A program made the position numbers and the translations under genes. 64,000 nt of DNA from Larix kaempferi (lineage: Eukaryota; Streptophyta; Pinopsida; Pinales; Pinaceae), in assembly GCA_027924585.1 (NCBI GenBank), contig BSBM01000461.1, positions 6,533,501 to 6,597,500 on the forward strand. Reading direction: 5' to 3'. How positions within the stretch are numbered: position 1 is the first letter of the stretch; each line of letters opens with the position of its first letter. The notes under the pieces are model-generated. The model saw only the letters and a list, made by a program, of their open reading frames with translations, searched no databases and was not told the DNA's origin. Positions 11,865-24,799 of the stretch are shown piece after piece.

Positions 11865-12516
11865 CACTATGATAGTACTGATATTTTTCAGTATATGAAA
11901 TACTTCCTCGAAGTCACTTAAGATGGTATGCCCAGTTTATTCATCCATTGGGAGGTAAAGGAATCAAAGGAAAATCGAGCCAAGGATTAAATGTGACCAT
12001 CAGACAATAGCCTAGGGCCTAATGAAGAGCGAGTAGACACTAGAATTGTTGAGCCATTAGATCAAGACTGATCCGACAACCTAGGGATCGAGCATGCCCA
12101 TAAAATGCAAGATAGTTAAGGAAGGAAGGGGTACGTGCAACTTTGGAAGATCACGGGATATATCAATGGTGGAGATCTAAAATGTGCCGATAAGATGTGC
12201 CCTCCCCGAAAGGGACATGAGTGCACATTTTCCTCAAAACCACTAAGGACAAGTGCTTGTTGTTGATTGATTGCAACTCATTGAGTGCTATTTTCTTTTA
12301 TTGCTCATCATCGGTGCGTTACCATCCTGGGAAACCAGAAATGGTATCCAATCATGACGACACCTGAAGCACTTTACATCTCATTACCTTGAAAACTCAT
12401 CCTTTCTCCTTCTACCATTTTTCAAGTGGATCGCAATACTTTTTTTCCTCATACCTTTAGCCGCGAAATCAAACGTGGAAAATTGTACTCCCAAAGGAAT
12501 AAAGGGATATTTTCCC

Positions 12517-13803
12517 TTTCACGTCCCCTCCCATCTATCCAACGCGAGGAAGGGAACATGATACTGATCTATGGGGATTTGACATAAAATCAGTACATTC
12601 ATTAGATTCATACAATTAAAAACAAGAGTGTGCAGATGCAAATCAAGCAAGTATGCACAACGGAATTAAAACAACATCCACACACAATTCAGGCTCATTC
12701 AACATATGAAAATAATCATCAATTTAAACATTGCAGAAGTAAATACACATAGAGATTACTTATCTTCATTGTGCAATTGTCCCAAGCAACTAGCTATGTC
12801 GTTGTAATGTTCCACCCAACCATAGGCCAGTTGTGTTCATCGATTCTCTCAACACAACTGCCACCCCCCGAGTTAGGCATGATTCTTACAAGGAAAAGGG
12901 GGCATTCAAGCTAATACACAGCCAATTAATCATTCCATATGAGCCAAGCCAGACTACAGCTGGGTTTATCAGGCTACATTTGAACCCTGGATGCTTACAC
13001 TCAAGCTCAAGCCAAAACAATGGATTTACCAACAGGATGGCCATGGGTTTTCCCCAAATCGTTTCCAGCAAAAAACACACTATGGAAAGGGGAAAAACAT
13101 TCATATGGAGGAAAAAATTTCTTCCCCAACTATCTAAGCATTTAACAGCCAAAATGGTTTCTATGGAACCCCAATTCAATTTCCCCTACTTCCCGACTGG
13201 TATACAACACAAAAACACCCTTCTCCCAACTGAGAATGAAACAAAACATAGAGAAACATGGTTGGAAAACGCCCAGGTAGATCCAAAACCGTGAGTGAGA
13301 GCAACTGGTTGATTGATAATGGATTGGGGAGCAATTCATGGCTCTTTTCTTACCCAAGAAGCAAAATGCGATTTTCCATGTAGGGTGGCTTTCCCATACC
13401 CGAATTTGGATAGCCATATCTCTCATTCCCCAAGGCATTAACTACCTCAACCAACTCTTAGAAGAATTAAATGATTGGGTGCATACGTCAAAATGGGTAG
13501 TTGGGGTTCATTCATTGACATTTGGCTTATCACCATTGGCTCAAGGGTTTGAATGTTTTCCCTCCCAATTCCTTGTAAAAACATGCCCCCATCTCTTGTT
13601 GCATTCCATAGCTAGTTGTGGGTATTTTTATTAAAATGCATATTTACATGATGTTGAAATTCGAATGTGCATGGCTAGCACTCAAACCATATGCATCAAT
13701 AAATCGATGGTGGGGCCTTGGCCTTGAGCTCCTCACCATGATTTCATAACTATATTACATCATTTACATTTTAAGGCAATAGGGTCAAGATGGGGATGTG
13801 ACA
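12517..13803. mobile_element. Solo LTR S1 in the B 5' LTR
   Basis: This 1287-bp insertion is absent from the B 3' LTR. It is flanked by identical TTCCC (12,512-12,516 and 13,804-13,808). Its ends are a decayed inverted pair: TTTCACGTCCCC on the left and GGGGATGTGACA on the right, where the intact form read on the minus strand is TGTCACATCCCC. TG...CA ends with a 5-bp duplication and no internal domains fit a solo LTR, probably of minus orientation. Short ORFs at 12,833-13,294 on either strand resemble nothing I know. Confidence 0.8.
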
Positions 13804-14081
13804 TTCCCTCTTTCCAAAAATATTTTTTTCATCAAACTCGAACGTGCTCCGGATAGACCCATTGTACCAACTTAGTCCGCCATCTACACGAAGCCAACTA
13901 GTCCACATGAGCGTCTGAATCGTTCCAACTCAGCCGTCATCTAGCATCCGAGTATTTTTTGCTTACTATTATCTAACCTTTTTGTTGATACCCTCCACCT
14001 GTTACTTAATCAAAAGAGCCCTAATTTTTGTTAAGTTTCCCTAATAACCACTAAATTTCTTGAACTAATTCTTAACCTAGG

Positions 14082-14936
14082 ATGGATTCTAAACCCAAAT
14101 TCAAGCTCCCAATGTCCCATTTCTTAGGTGAAGAGCATGTTTATGACCATGAAGATGACGATTTCGACACTATTATCATCAAATTAGACCTGAATGAAAC
14201 TATCAGAGAGGATAAATCCCTAGCCTTCACTAACGAAGATAAACCTAACCTGTGGATGTCCAATTTTGCTAGAATTGTATGCCCTAGGTATGTAGTTTTT
14301 CTTGAATTTGTAACATGGTGCTCGAACATTACTTTTCCACCAAGCGAGCAATTCTCTCTTCATGCATGTCAAAAACCCTCTGTTTTATCATTCCATATTT
14401 GCTCAAACAAATGTTTTGTGTCCTTGAATCCTTGGCTCCTTATCGTTTCAATGAGAAATCCCTAGCAAGAGCATTTCACATTCTTGGTCCATATGAACAT
14501 CACCATTTTATTTCTCAGCACCTGGAGCCTAGTATGCCCATACATACCATCCCACCTCCTTATGATACCATAGTTTTTCTAAAAGTTCCAGGAAATCCAT
14601 TTACATCATCTACACAATTGCAGGTATGGAGAATGATAACTCTATAGATTGGGTGATTCTAGGGTTTCTACTCAAGCTAACCACAAAACCTAGTAAAAGT
14701 ACCCCCATTTAGACCTGTGCATTCACCTAGCAAAAATAATCCATTAGCAATTGGAGGAGTTCCCTGACATTGAATACTTCAAATATCCATCCTACCTATT
14801 CTTTATGTTTTTCTACCAGAACTATGAGAGCTTTAAACATCCAGGTTTTAGGACAACTGATGAGATAGGGATCCAAATCCCAATCCATCAATGGAATGAT
14901 CTAGTCCTTTGGAGGGTTAATAACTCTAATTTCTAA
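14082..14936 (+). pseudogene. LTR-resident ORF, 5' part (unknown protein)
   Basis: An ATG at 14,082 opens a frame beginning MDSKPKFKLP with GEEHVYDHE soon after. The same ORF, starting MASKPKFKLP, is in the 3' LTR at 47,303. A one-base loss near 14,318 shifts the frame; it continues as CMSKTLCFIIPYLLKQMFCVLES and GPYEHHHF, matching the 3' copy residue by residue. A further stretch at about 14,751-14,936 (LEEFPDIEYFKYPSYL and NYESFKHPGF) reads as the same protein. I do not recognise the family. It is not gag, protease, RT or integrase of B. Being inside the LTR, it is present twice per element. Whether it is a captured host gene or an old element gene is open. Confidence 0.5.
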
Positions 14937-15826
14937 TATTTCCCGTATTAGGTTATGAGCATTTCCTATAGCTTTATTTTTTGTAGTTGACCTCTAAGGA
15001 TGTTGCCAGAAAACAAGAAGCACTTACAATCCACCTCAGAGGTTTAGAAAGGAGGCTAGTTCCTCTATAAGGACCGTATAGTCACCAACATAGATCCATC
15101 TTAAACCTGTATCTATCAAGCACCGAGAGGGATCCAATTTCTTGAGTTGTATTTCTTTTTTTAAATTTAAACTCAAGAAATTTAATCTCTCTTGATTGAT
15201 AGGTCTAGGTTTATGTTTTAATTTTTTATTTTATAAACGAACATCTATTTTTTAATTACTTTTCATAATATTTTATTTTATGAGACGACATGGATTTTTT
15301 AAATACTTTCCATAATTTTTATTTATTTTTACATTTTAATTAATAGCCGACAATACATTTTACTTTTTTACTTTTCGTTACATTTTACTTTTTTTAACAT
15401 TTTAATTAATGGCCGACAATAATAAAGACAAACGTTTATAGCCTAGGATTTAATTCAAACAAAAATTTAAGTCCATGTACTATATAGCCTAGGATTTAAT
15501 TCAAACAAAAATACACGTCCTTTTATTAATGGCCGACATAATTTTAATTTATTATTATTATTATGTTAAAGACAAACTTTATTTATTATGGCCGACTATA
15601 TGGACAAACATGGACAAACGTTACATGATATCCCCCATACTAGGCTATAGAGCACCTCGTTTCACTCGGTGCAATAAGATTTTATGGATATGAGGAGGAA
15701 CCATACAAACTATGTACTTTTGTGACCCGAAGAATATTTTCCTTAGATGAGCTGCATATTAGATATTTCAGGTAGCATGAATAATTTTTGTTACCAAAGG
15801 AAATATGACCCACTATCGTAAAAGGG
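14937..15826. other. AT-rich stretch inside the LTR ORF region
   Basis: No frame is supported. The stretch has several near-repeats of GGCCGACAATA and of TTTAATTCAAACAAAAAT (15,440-15,530). It could be an intron of the LTR-resident gene or simply non-coding LTR. Confidence 0.4.
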
Positions 15827-17017
15827 TTGAATGCCTCTCAATATGTTGACGTATATTTGAGTTTGCTCAATATTGAGAAAGATGAAAATGTAGGATATGA
15901 CCCACACCAAATTGTCTCAAAGAAGAGGCTAGAAAATAAAAACTCAGCTTACATATGTGAAGCCAGACTAGTCTGGGAAAAAATAGCTAATAAGGAGACC
16001 TGGGAAGAGGTCCAAGAAGCTTTTAAAATATTTGAAGAACAATAAAGATAAGCATAGTTAATAGGATATAAAAGGACATCCAAGAAGGCTTAAAGAATGG
16101 ATATTAATGAAGTTGAGAATGGACCAAACCCAAAGTGGGATAGAACATAAATGAAGGGAGATGATAAAACATTGGTACAGGTGGCTTATTCAATTGAAAT
16201 CCCAAGAGAAATAAATGAACTGATAGAAAAACTAATGCTCTCAAGAGGACCTCCCATTAAATACACCATCTATCCATCTATAGAGTTCACAATCCCTCAG
16301 AAGATGCAAGGATAATGCCCAGTAGAGCCAGTACCCGTGAAAACATATCTCCATTGTGGTTACAAGAACATCAAAGAAAGGGATTGAGAATGGTGAAGGA
16401 TATGAGACAAGAAATCCTAGCAATAGAAAGGAGACTGATCTCGGTTACTGATCATCAACAAGATACATTTAGGTTTTCTATTCTTGAGCCCAAAGAATCC
16501 AAACCTGTCAAATTGAGTGATTGGACGGCCAAGGAGCATACTTTCAACTTCAAAGAATTTGGGAATTTGTAAAATTAAACTTCTACAAACAGTCCAATGG
16601 CATGATCTGTACAGAGATAGTTAAATTAGAAAAGGAAGAGATGTGTTAAGTATAGGAATTATTTTCCCATGGGATGGAAATGGAGAATCTTATCTCAAGG
16701 ATGCCTTTAAAGAACATCTGCATCAAAAGAAGGAAGATCTTCCCCCAGAACCTTTGGAAGGATAAATTGAATGGGAGCAGGAAGTGGATAGACTCAATAA
16801 CTGTTTTGAAAACTGGGTGGGATTAAAAAATATTTCCAAGAGATTGGGACCAATCTCCTATGAAAATAAAACAAATGCATACATCTCTTTCGAATCCCTG
16901 AAAGCTCACAAGCACCCATTGGGAAAGGAGTGGCATATGGTTATATGGTATCACAAACAGGTATTACCTCCCAAGACATCAATAGGGAAACCTTTTGGCC
17001 AATATTCAAGTCAATAA
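15827..17017 (+). pseudogene. LTR-resident ORF, 3' part (unknown protein)
   Basis: Three plus-strand frames look like pieces of one decayed protein. 15,827-16,045 contains YICEARLVWEKIANKETWEEVQEAF. 16,315-16,572 contains RMVKDMRQEILAIERRL. 16,784-17,017 contains WVGLKNISKRLGPISYENK. The last piece is repeated in the 3' LTR near 48,030-48,180 and is followed in both by Gln/Pro-rich residues (QPPPIYF region, about 17,080). The first two lie in the 2-kb segment missing from the 3' LTR. No family recognised; separate frames may reflect lost bases or introns. Confidence 0.35.
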
Positions 17018-17835
17018 TCTAGCTAATCAACAGGCCAATCATCAGTACAGGTACCAAGACAATTTTCTAATCAACCACCACCAATTTATTTTATGCTTAG
17101 GACCAACCAATGTAGAAATCATGTATTAAATGAATCAGACAAGTATTCCTAAATTAAGTCCAATGGGACAGTCTCATAATAAACCAAATATCTACATGAG
17201 ATGGAAAAATAAGACTACCAACAAACGGAATTGAAGATGTTGAGTTCAATGAGCAAATTTGAAAGAAAGATGTAAAAGTCAAATTTGTAAAAATTAAATA
17301 AAGTCCTTTTACAATTCACTTAGAATGTAAGAGTTGAATCTAGTTACAAAAATACTCTATATAATGTTACTCATATTCGGTCTAAAAGGATGGCAATTTT
17401 AGAATAGAGGGCCTCTATCTAGTTTTGCAAAGTCGATGGTCAAAGTTTGTCCTGTAATATTATTTGTATGAGATTAAAGATACAATATTGTTTTAGAGAA
17501 GTTGTCCCTATGTCTTGTAAATCCATTGCTACCTCATCTACGTGTGTATGCAAAGACTCATGAGGAAAACATAAGCCCGATGCAACAGTTTCGGTTCCAT
17601 TATGGTGTTGATGATGTTTGTGGTGATTGAAAATTAAACGTTATATTATATATTTTTAAATTGTTTGTCTCTGCTATTAGTTTTAAACATTTTTTGTTTA
17701 TCCAATAGTACAATGAATTTCCCTTTCTTATTGTACACATAAATATCTTGTTGGATTTTTTATGCTCATGTTTCCTTTTCAGTGGTGTAAGAATTATTGA
17801 ACTCCTTATCCTGAGCCTCAGTATGGTCATGTAAT
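17018..17835. other. Non-coding end of B 5' LTR before S2
   Basis: LTR sequence colinear with 48,240-49,060. No gene seen apart from the Gln/Pro-rich tail noted above. Confidence 0.6.
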
Positions 17836-18779
17836 CTTGGTGTTAGCACCGAATTTGTGCCAAGGGCTCGGAAGGAGTCGAGACCCATAGAAGTGCTAGA
17901 AGAAGACCCTGCTCTAAAACCCTGTGGTCGAAAAATACGGAAGATCAGAGCTCTATATAATGGAGCCAGTCTGAGATAAAGAAAATCTGATGAAGCTTAA
18001 GGTCTTTGTGGGGATTAGGGAATTAAATTGAAAGATTATGCCTGCTACGTGTGTAGATACATATAGACAGTCGAGATCAAAGGTGATAGAGATCGATGGG
18101 TGTAGGCTTTCACCGCAATATGAGTTAGCGGTCCTTTAAGCGATGGAGGGGGGTTAAACGTAGGGCAAGACCGAAAGTGATCAACGGTGCAGGCACGAGG
18201 AGATCCAGATCGATGATCCATTTGATGTTCGCAAAATTAACATGCGCGAAAAGGGTCGTGATTCCAATTTGCGAAGTTTGGTTAAAGCCCGACACCTCTT
18301 GATGACCCAGATCTCGCGAAGGGAAGATCTATAATGGAGGTTAACTTCATAGATGTTAATTGTGCAACAAATCGGTAGGTTCGAAATCAGTGAAGTTTGT
18401 AGGGGAAGTGACATTCGATGGTTCTGATCAAGGCATGGTAAAGATCTATGGTCCTGATCTGATAACGAGTGTTGGCAGATAAAAATCATCCCCTCTGCAA
18501 ACTAATGAGTGCCAGATGGATGGAGGCCACATCAGCACCATCGGGCATCTTCCCACCTATCACAAGAACCGGTTTAATCATGTTTCATGTCAGCTCAGGT
18601 CTCAGACATCATTGTTGCTCGTGTAAGAGATCCAGTCAGCGAATCATGGCAACATAATTTCTCAAGACTGCCATCATTCTCATGGTAGTTATAGGCATGG
18701 CTCCCATGGTACACAACTCATGTCCATACCCAAAGGTGGTGAGCTTTACCACTCAGGAATTTTTAGTTGAGAGCGAGTT

Positions 18780-19139
18780 ATGGAGGGTGGAAGGAGAGTT
18801 GAGGTGGTTATCGTGCCAAAGCAAGTGTGGTATGAAGTGGAGGAAGAGAAGATTCCTCTATCTCCAATAGCTCTCGACTAGGTGCAGGAAAGCTCATCCA
18901 GCGAACCGAAAGAGCACGCGGGCCAGCAAAGGGACAGGCAGGTTCAACGTCCGTTGAAGGAAAAAGGGACCAGAGGAGACAAGCATGACGTTCATCAAGA
19001 TATGGATATCATCCATGATTACATCCTACCCACAAAGGATGCAACACCTCCTCCTTCGATCGAGAAGACATCGGATGAAGACCCCCTGAAAGCAGAAGAT
19101 TTCTTCGACCCACAGGGCAACTTGAAGGTTCCAGAATGA
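18780..19139 (+). pseudogene. Small unknown ORF within S2
   Basis: An ATG at 18,780 opens a 119-codon frame broken once by TAG (18,879-18,881). It reads MEGGRRVEVVIVPKQVWYE, then an acidic and Ser-rich stretch, then DYILPTKDATPPPS and a C-terminal EDFFDPQGNLKVPE. The composition (charged, Pro/Ser-rich, no membrane segment) suggests a disordered protein. I do not recognise it. It lies about 290 bp upstream of the S2 TATA box on the same strand. Confidence 0.3.
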
Positions 19140-19432
19140 GGTGGCAGCTCGTCCGTGCCATTACTTTTCTTTCCTAGCAAGTCTGTTTCGGGATAAGTGT
19201 ATGGGCATTTTTCTCTTCCGTTTTGGGGTAAATTTTGGTCTATCTATTGTTTGAAACCACGACAGTTTGTACCCTGCAAAAGGAATCTGTATCGTGAGTC
19301 GTAGCTTTTCTGATAGCCATCGTTATCATTTTGTAATTCGCTATTGAGGGTAGCAAACTGAATAGCATAGGTGGAAGCATAGTCATAGCATGTTTTGTAA
19401 CTTTTTTTGATGCTCAGTCCAGGGACGAGAGC

Positions 19433-19440
19433 CTATAAAT
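19433..19440 (+). promoter_or_regulatory. TATA box of S2 LTR
   Basis: CTATAAAT follows a GC-richer stretch (CCAGGGACGAGAGC), as expected for an LTR promoter. Orientation agrees with the S2 ORF. Confidence 0.5.
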
Positions 19441-20118
19441 GGCAATGTAGTAGAATAACAAAGGGTTGGAAAATCATTTTTGGCCGAGGCCTGGGAGAAC
19501 ATGTTTCTATATTTCTGAAGCATCATCCTTAATAGAATCGCAGTGCTTGTAATGGGTGTCCTAACAGAGATTGATGTGTCGCTTTGCTTACAGTCTGTTT
19601 ATTCTCTTTCTCTAATGTGATCCCGCTTCATGTTATTCATTTCCGTTATGTTTTCTCTTTCATATCTGAAATCAGAGTATATTAGTATAGAATTCTTGGC
19701 AATAGGCTCTAGCTACTATTTTAGATGTTCACTCAACAGTTCCACTAAATTCGATATCGAATTCATCCACGTTGAATGCTCATATCGATGGTCTATCCTT
19801 GCTTTCTTCTTTTATCACCTGAAATTAGCATTTCGACGGGAAGCAGGTGGCTACCTTGCCTCTATTATGGTATCACACACTACCGCGCTGGTATTTGATT
19901 TGTGTGTTGTGTCTTGACTCCATTTCTCACATCTCTCTCATGATTATCATGCCAAAATTTAAACGAATTTTCCCCTTGCAGAAGTCTGACCTTCTGAGTG
20001 TGTTGATTAAATATTTTTGATAAGAACACTATGTGTTTATCTTTAATTATTTTCAGTCTTCTCTGTGTATTCTTCATGACTGCACTTTTATTGATTATTT
20101 TCAGCCCTTTGTAGTCTT

Positions 20119-20897
20119 TGTTAAAACCCAAAAACTGCTCACTAGCTCATTTCCCTATTCACACGACCCATTTATCCACTTTTCCTACCATTTTAGCCTC
20201 TAAAACCTTCAAAAGGTCACCAAAAAGACCAAAATTAATCTTTTTTCCCTCAAAATATGTAATCTTCCTCAAAAAATACAAAAAACCCTAAAAAGAGTCC
20301 AAAATTCCCAAAAATCAATTAAAAGAGAATAATATTCAAAAAAGGAAAAAGAGGGAAAAAGAGACCTAAACCACATTTAGCATTACCATTGGTTTCCTTA
20401 AACCATAATGGTATTCTCCATCACCCAAAAGCTATAAAAAGGTGATAGAGGCTCCCCATTAATCATCCACATTCATCCTATCCTTATGCTTCCCATTTCA
20501 CTCCTGAGATCTTAAGCCTCCATCTGAGCTTAGATCCACCTTTGGAGTATCTTTTATGGCCATTCCCCCATTAGCATCTTGGAGAAGAGAAAGACCCTTG
20601 AAGCATTGGAGCATATCACCGTCGCAGTTGCTCAAACCCAACCATCCTCACCATTTGAGGTAACATGATTATTGTAAAGCTAGTTTTTCCATAAATAAAG
20701 AATTTGTTCTACATATAGATCTGAGTTCTTTACCATTTACTTTCAAGTTTTTACATGAACATGCTAAATTAATTTTTTATTTTATCATATCTTAGACTAA
20801 TTCTGCTTTTTTACTTTAATTTTTTATTATTTCAATTGAGACTACTACTACAAGTTAGTAGGTGCTCATTAGCACATGCCTGGGTGAAAACCCAACA
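20119..20897 (+). repeat. Element O 5' LTR
   Basis: Starts TGTTAAAACCC and aligns closely to 34,342-35,117. Its right edge (AACCCAACA) is 9 bp before the primer-binding site; the exact end is uncertain by about 6 bp. Confidence 0.85.
20433..20440 (+). promoter_or_regulatory. TATA box of O 5' LTR
   Basis: TATAAAAA preceded by CACCCAAAAGC; the identical motif is at 34,648-34,655 in the 3' LTR. Confidence 0.6.
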
Positions 20898-20906
20898 ATA
20901 GGTTTT

Positions 20907-20918
20907 TGGCGACTCCGC
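20907..20918 (+). other. Primer-binding site, tRNA-Arg type
   Basis: TGGCGACTCCGC matches the 3' end complement used by Tat/Ogre-lineage elements that prime with tRNA-Arg. After these 12 bases the match decays. Confidence 0.75.
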
Positions 20919-22500
20919 TATATTTCGAATCTTTGAATCTTGCTTTAGATCTAGATTTCTTACATTTTTTGTTATTATTTCACTTTAATATTGTAGATCT
21001 GGCCTTCTACTAAGCCCATAGCTCACTTCCCTAGCCATTGGCCTTTTCTGCAGCCCACACAGTCCAAAAATCTCATTTTCGGTTATCATTTCTGGCGACA
21101 TTTGTCGTCTCATCAATCGCGGGTTTCTGCACCCATAGTCGCGATTCCATCACCGCTTTTTAGCCCTTTTTCGTGATTCTGAAAAACTAATTTTTGCATC
21201 TCGAGCATGACTGTGCAGCCCCTCAGTCGTGGTTTAATTGCAGGTTTCTCGCCCCACAGTCGTGATTTTGAAACCCTAATATGTTGTGTCCTGAGCGCGA
21301 CTATGCACCCCCTCAGCTGTAATTTAATCGTGGGTTTCTTGCCCCACATTCGCGATTTTGAAACCTTGACTATTGTGTCTCGAGCATGACTGTGCACCCC
21401 CTCATCCGTGATTTAATCGCGACTCTCGCTCGAGACAACCACGATTTCTCCTGTGCCTCCAATTCGTCTTTCTGAGTTTTGCTCATTTCGGCCCGAATTT
21501 TCCAGCCATCTCCCCTGCAATTTTTTTGGACATCCTACTGTTTTCTTTTTGCAGCATTAGGAGATTCACTCATTTTTTATGTTATTTGCTTTACCTTAAC
21601 AATTTAAAGAATTTCACATATTTTTTGAAAAGTTGTTAAAGCATTCACATTCAAATTGGTTTCATATTTACTTTTAAATTGTTTCCATATTTACAAATTG
21701 AAATCGTTATTTTAATTTGTGAATTTTCGCCCAAGCGAGGCATTTCATTTTTTGGTACATAACCACACATGCACATAATCTGTCACCAATAAATCAAAGT
21801 GAGCCTTAAAATTCTCTTAACTCAGCCAACATTCTAACCCCACTTGGGGAGCACCAAAAGAATATTGTAGATAGGTAGGATTGAGGGGATAAGTATCCAA
21901 ATAACACCCCTCACTCACTTTCATTTTGAGACATAGTGGTTGACATTTAGGTTACCAAAATCCCCTAGTAATTATTAGCATGGTTTCAAACCAATTTGTC
22001 GAAAAGGCCTCTCCCTTAGGAGGGTTGAAGTAGCCAGACTAGTTCTGGAGACCTGAGTGGACTACAGCAATCCATTCAGTCACCAAAGAATACCTACTCA
22101 TTGTTCTCATTGTACCATGCTTGTGGGAGTACAACGGTGATAGAACAAGAGCTGGAAAATCACCTTTCTGGATGTGTCATGAATGGGGTATCTTAGTGGC
22201 CTATCTTCTAGGATTGTCTACCCGGTGTCCCTCCTAGTAGGGGGATATCTAGCCTTTGGCTCTACAATGCATATTGTTTGACTTGGATTTCATCACCTTG
22301 CAGAGGATACTTCTTGTTGAATCATAATACCTTTGTCAGTTAGGTGTTTGCATGTTCTATTACCTCCCATTGGTTAGTGATTCCACCCTTTTTCATTTTT
22401 TAGGAGCCATTTGCATGTTGGTATTTTGACCACATTTTTTTATTACTCCACTTACTATAGCACAGCTGTTATAGTAAGTATTTTGAGTTTGGTTGTTGGC
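20919..22500 (+). other. O 5' untranslated region with 90-bp tandem repeat
   Basis: No supported gene. Three to four copies of a 90-bp unit lie at about 21,110-21,430; CTCGAGCATGACTGTGCA-like words start at 21,200, 21,290 and 21,379. Each unit has CCCACAGTCGTGATTTTGAAA or a close variant. Confidence 0.7.
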
Positions 22501-22549
22501 CTGAGTTCCATTGTTTTTTGTGCTCCCCTCTTGCACACATGGTTGCATT

Positions 22550-24780
22550 AGGGTTTCAAGCTTTCCACTCACCACCACCCATTATTTTTAATAGACAACT
22601 GTCACCATTGAGTCCCCGAGACGTTCTCAGTGTTTCCAGGGTGAACCCCTACAGTATGGTTCACTTGACACCACTCACCATAGACGAAGATAATTGTCAC
22701 TTGACTCCATGTGTCATCAACATAGAGCCCTGTCATCCAATTCTGATGCACCTCATTTCACATCTGACTCTGAGGCAGAATCCAAAAATTCCATCTACAC
22801 CGCACTCACTATCCCCATGGAACATCTACCACCCCTACCACCACAATGGCCACCATGGTATCCACAGCTACAACAACAACTCGCTTGGGTATGTCCAACA
22901 TGGGACCCACACCTATCTTAGGTACGCCCAACATGGGACCCACACCTACCTTAGGTATGCCCAATATGGGACCTACACCCATCATCACCACCACTACTAA
23001 GATCCCAGCAACTACTGTAACCATCCCAAACCCATCTGTAACTCATGTTGCACTTGGGGGTGCTGGCCCCTCTCACACATCTTTAGGTGGAGGGCACATC
23101 CCTTTTATAGCTAATATTCCCTTTGCGGGCAGTGGCCCAATCCATAATGCTACCACTAGCACTTATGCCCCAGCAACCATGTCACACCCTTCTACCAGTC
23201 TGCCATTTATGGCTAGTCTTAACCTACCAGACTTGGCAAGGTTAACAAATGCCCCATTAGACATGAGCCTACTTGGCCCCCCATGCCCACAAAACTCCCG
23301 TCAGACATCCCAAAGTTTGAAGGGAAGGCTGGTGAAGACCCACAAAATCATGTTATGTCTTTTCACCTATGGTGTTCCTCAAACTCCATAGTCGATGATT
23401 CTATTCGCCTCCGACTTTTACAAATAACTTTCACCAGCTCAGCATCCAATTGGTATATTGAGCAGCCCCATGGGACACACCCTACATTTACATCCTTTGC
23501 CTCAAATTTCCTACAGTTCTTTCAATTACCCGTCCTCTATGATGCAGGAATAGAAATACTATTGTCTTGTAGATAGAACACAGTCACCCATATCACATAT
23601 CATATTCATGAGTGGTGTAAGCAGCATAGTCTATGCAAGATCAAACTAGACGACCGTATTTTCTTGGATTGGTTCCTAAAATCTCTCCTTCCACTCATAG
23701 CCAAGGATGTAGCTTCTGAACGACCCCAATCGGAAGAAGAAGCCATTTTAAAATCCTAGCAGTTCGACTTAATCTACGCCCAGTCTGGCTATCTATACAC
23801 CATATTACCTGATGCTCCACGCGGTGATCCATCTCAGAACGATGCGTAGGGGGAATGCCATGGCGCCGATGGCATCATTGGCTAGGTTATGTAAGAGAAC
23901 AAACCAATCCCCATGATGAGTACCAATAACGCCCCAGACCTTTCTAGGGCTGTAACATCTTATTCTGGAGCTACAACTTCGTATGATCCAATGACGCACA
24001 CTCACCACACTCATGGACCCTCATGTCCACCACAGTGTTATGGGAAAACACCCTCAGGTTATGCACCACCTACATACTATAACTAGTAGGCCAATCATAC
24101 CCCGGTTCACCCACAAGCCCAATCGGCTTATTACCCTCAATAGGCAGCACCTTCTGCCCCAACACTTCCAATAGCTCAAGGTTACCAACAACCACAACAA
24201 GCACTGGGTCCACCTCCAAACCCTCCTACTTATTATCCACTACATCCTGTTGCAGTACCTGCACGACCTCAAAACACCCCTACTACCCAAGGGCAAGTAT
24301 ACACACAACAAAACCAACCCCAAAACCCGAAAAACTAGCGTAACCAAGGAGGTCAATAGAACTGCGAAAGAGGACGTAACTGCGGAAATAATCAACCTCA
24401 AAACCAAGGCAGCCGGCCACCTAATCCCCTGAATAATAATAACGCTTCCCCCGCCAACCAAAACCTTGATCGTCCACTGAAACAAGGTAAAAATCCTAAC
24501 TTAAGAACAAACCACCCATGTTCCTTTTGTTCGGTATACGGCCAATACACACATAATTGCGACCATTTGGAGAAAGCACGTCAAATTTGGGCCAATCTTA
24601 ATGCTCATGCAACCTCAAACTATAACATTATAGAAGACTTAGCCCAGTCCCCCGCTACTATGTCCATTCTATAAGTCCTAAAAAACTGTCCTGCACAGAG
24701 GAAATTATTGTTGTCTGCCATTGGTTCCATAGACCCTAATGACTCCCATATGATGGCATTCGACTTAGACTAAGCTGAAC
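22550..24780 (+). pseudogene. gag: O gag (capsid-like, zinc knuckle), broken
   Basis: This is the structural protein that packages element RNA. The N-terminal part is low complexity with an 11-residue unit (LGMPNMGPTPI-like) three times at 22,885-22,985. The retrotransposon gag core starts near 23,283: PSDIPKFEGKAGEDPQNHV, then ASNWYIEQPHGTHPTFTSFA. It continues through stops to about 24,060. A CCHC zinc-knuckle relic is at 24,519-24,560 (CSFCSVYGQYTHNC), where the His is replaced by Gln. A frame shift near a run of six C at about 23,278 separates the N-terminal and core frames; several TAG stops follow. Confidence 0.7.
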
Positions 24781-24799
24781 CACATTTTTTTTGCCACTA

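Noticed and set aside
12833-13438. Overlapping 97-153-residue ORFs in S1
   Set aside because: Present on both strands in overlapping positions, with no recognisable domain, inside a solo LTR.
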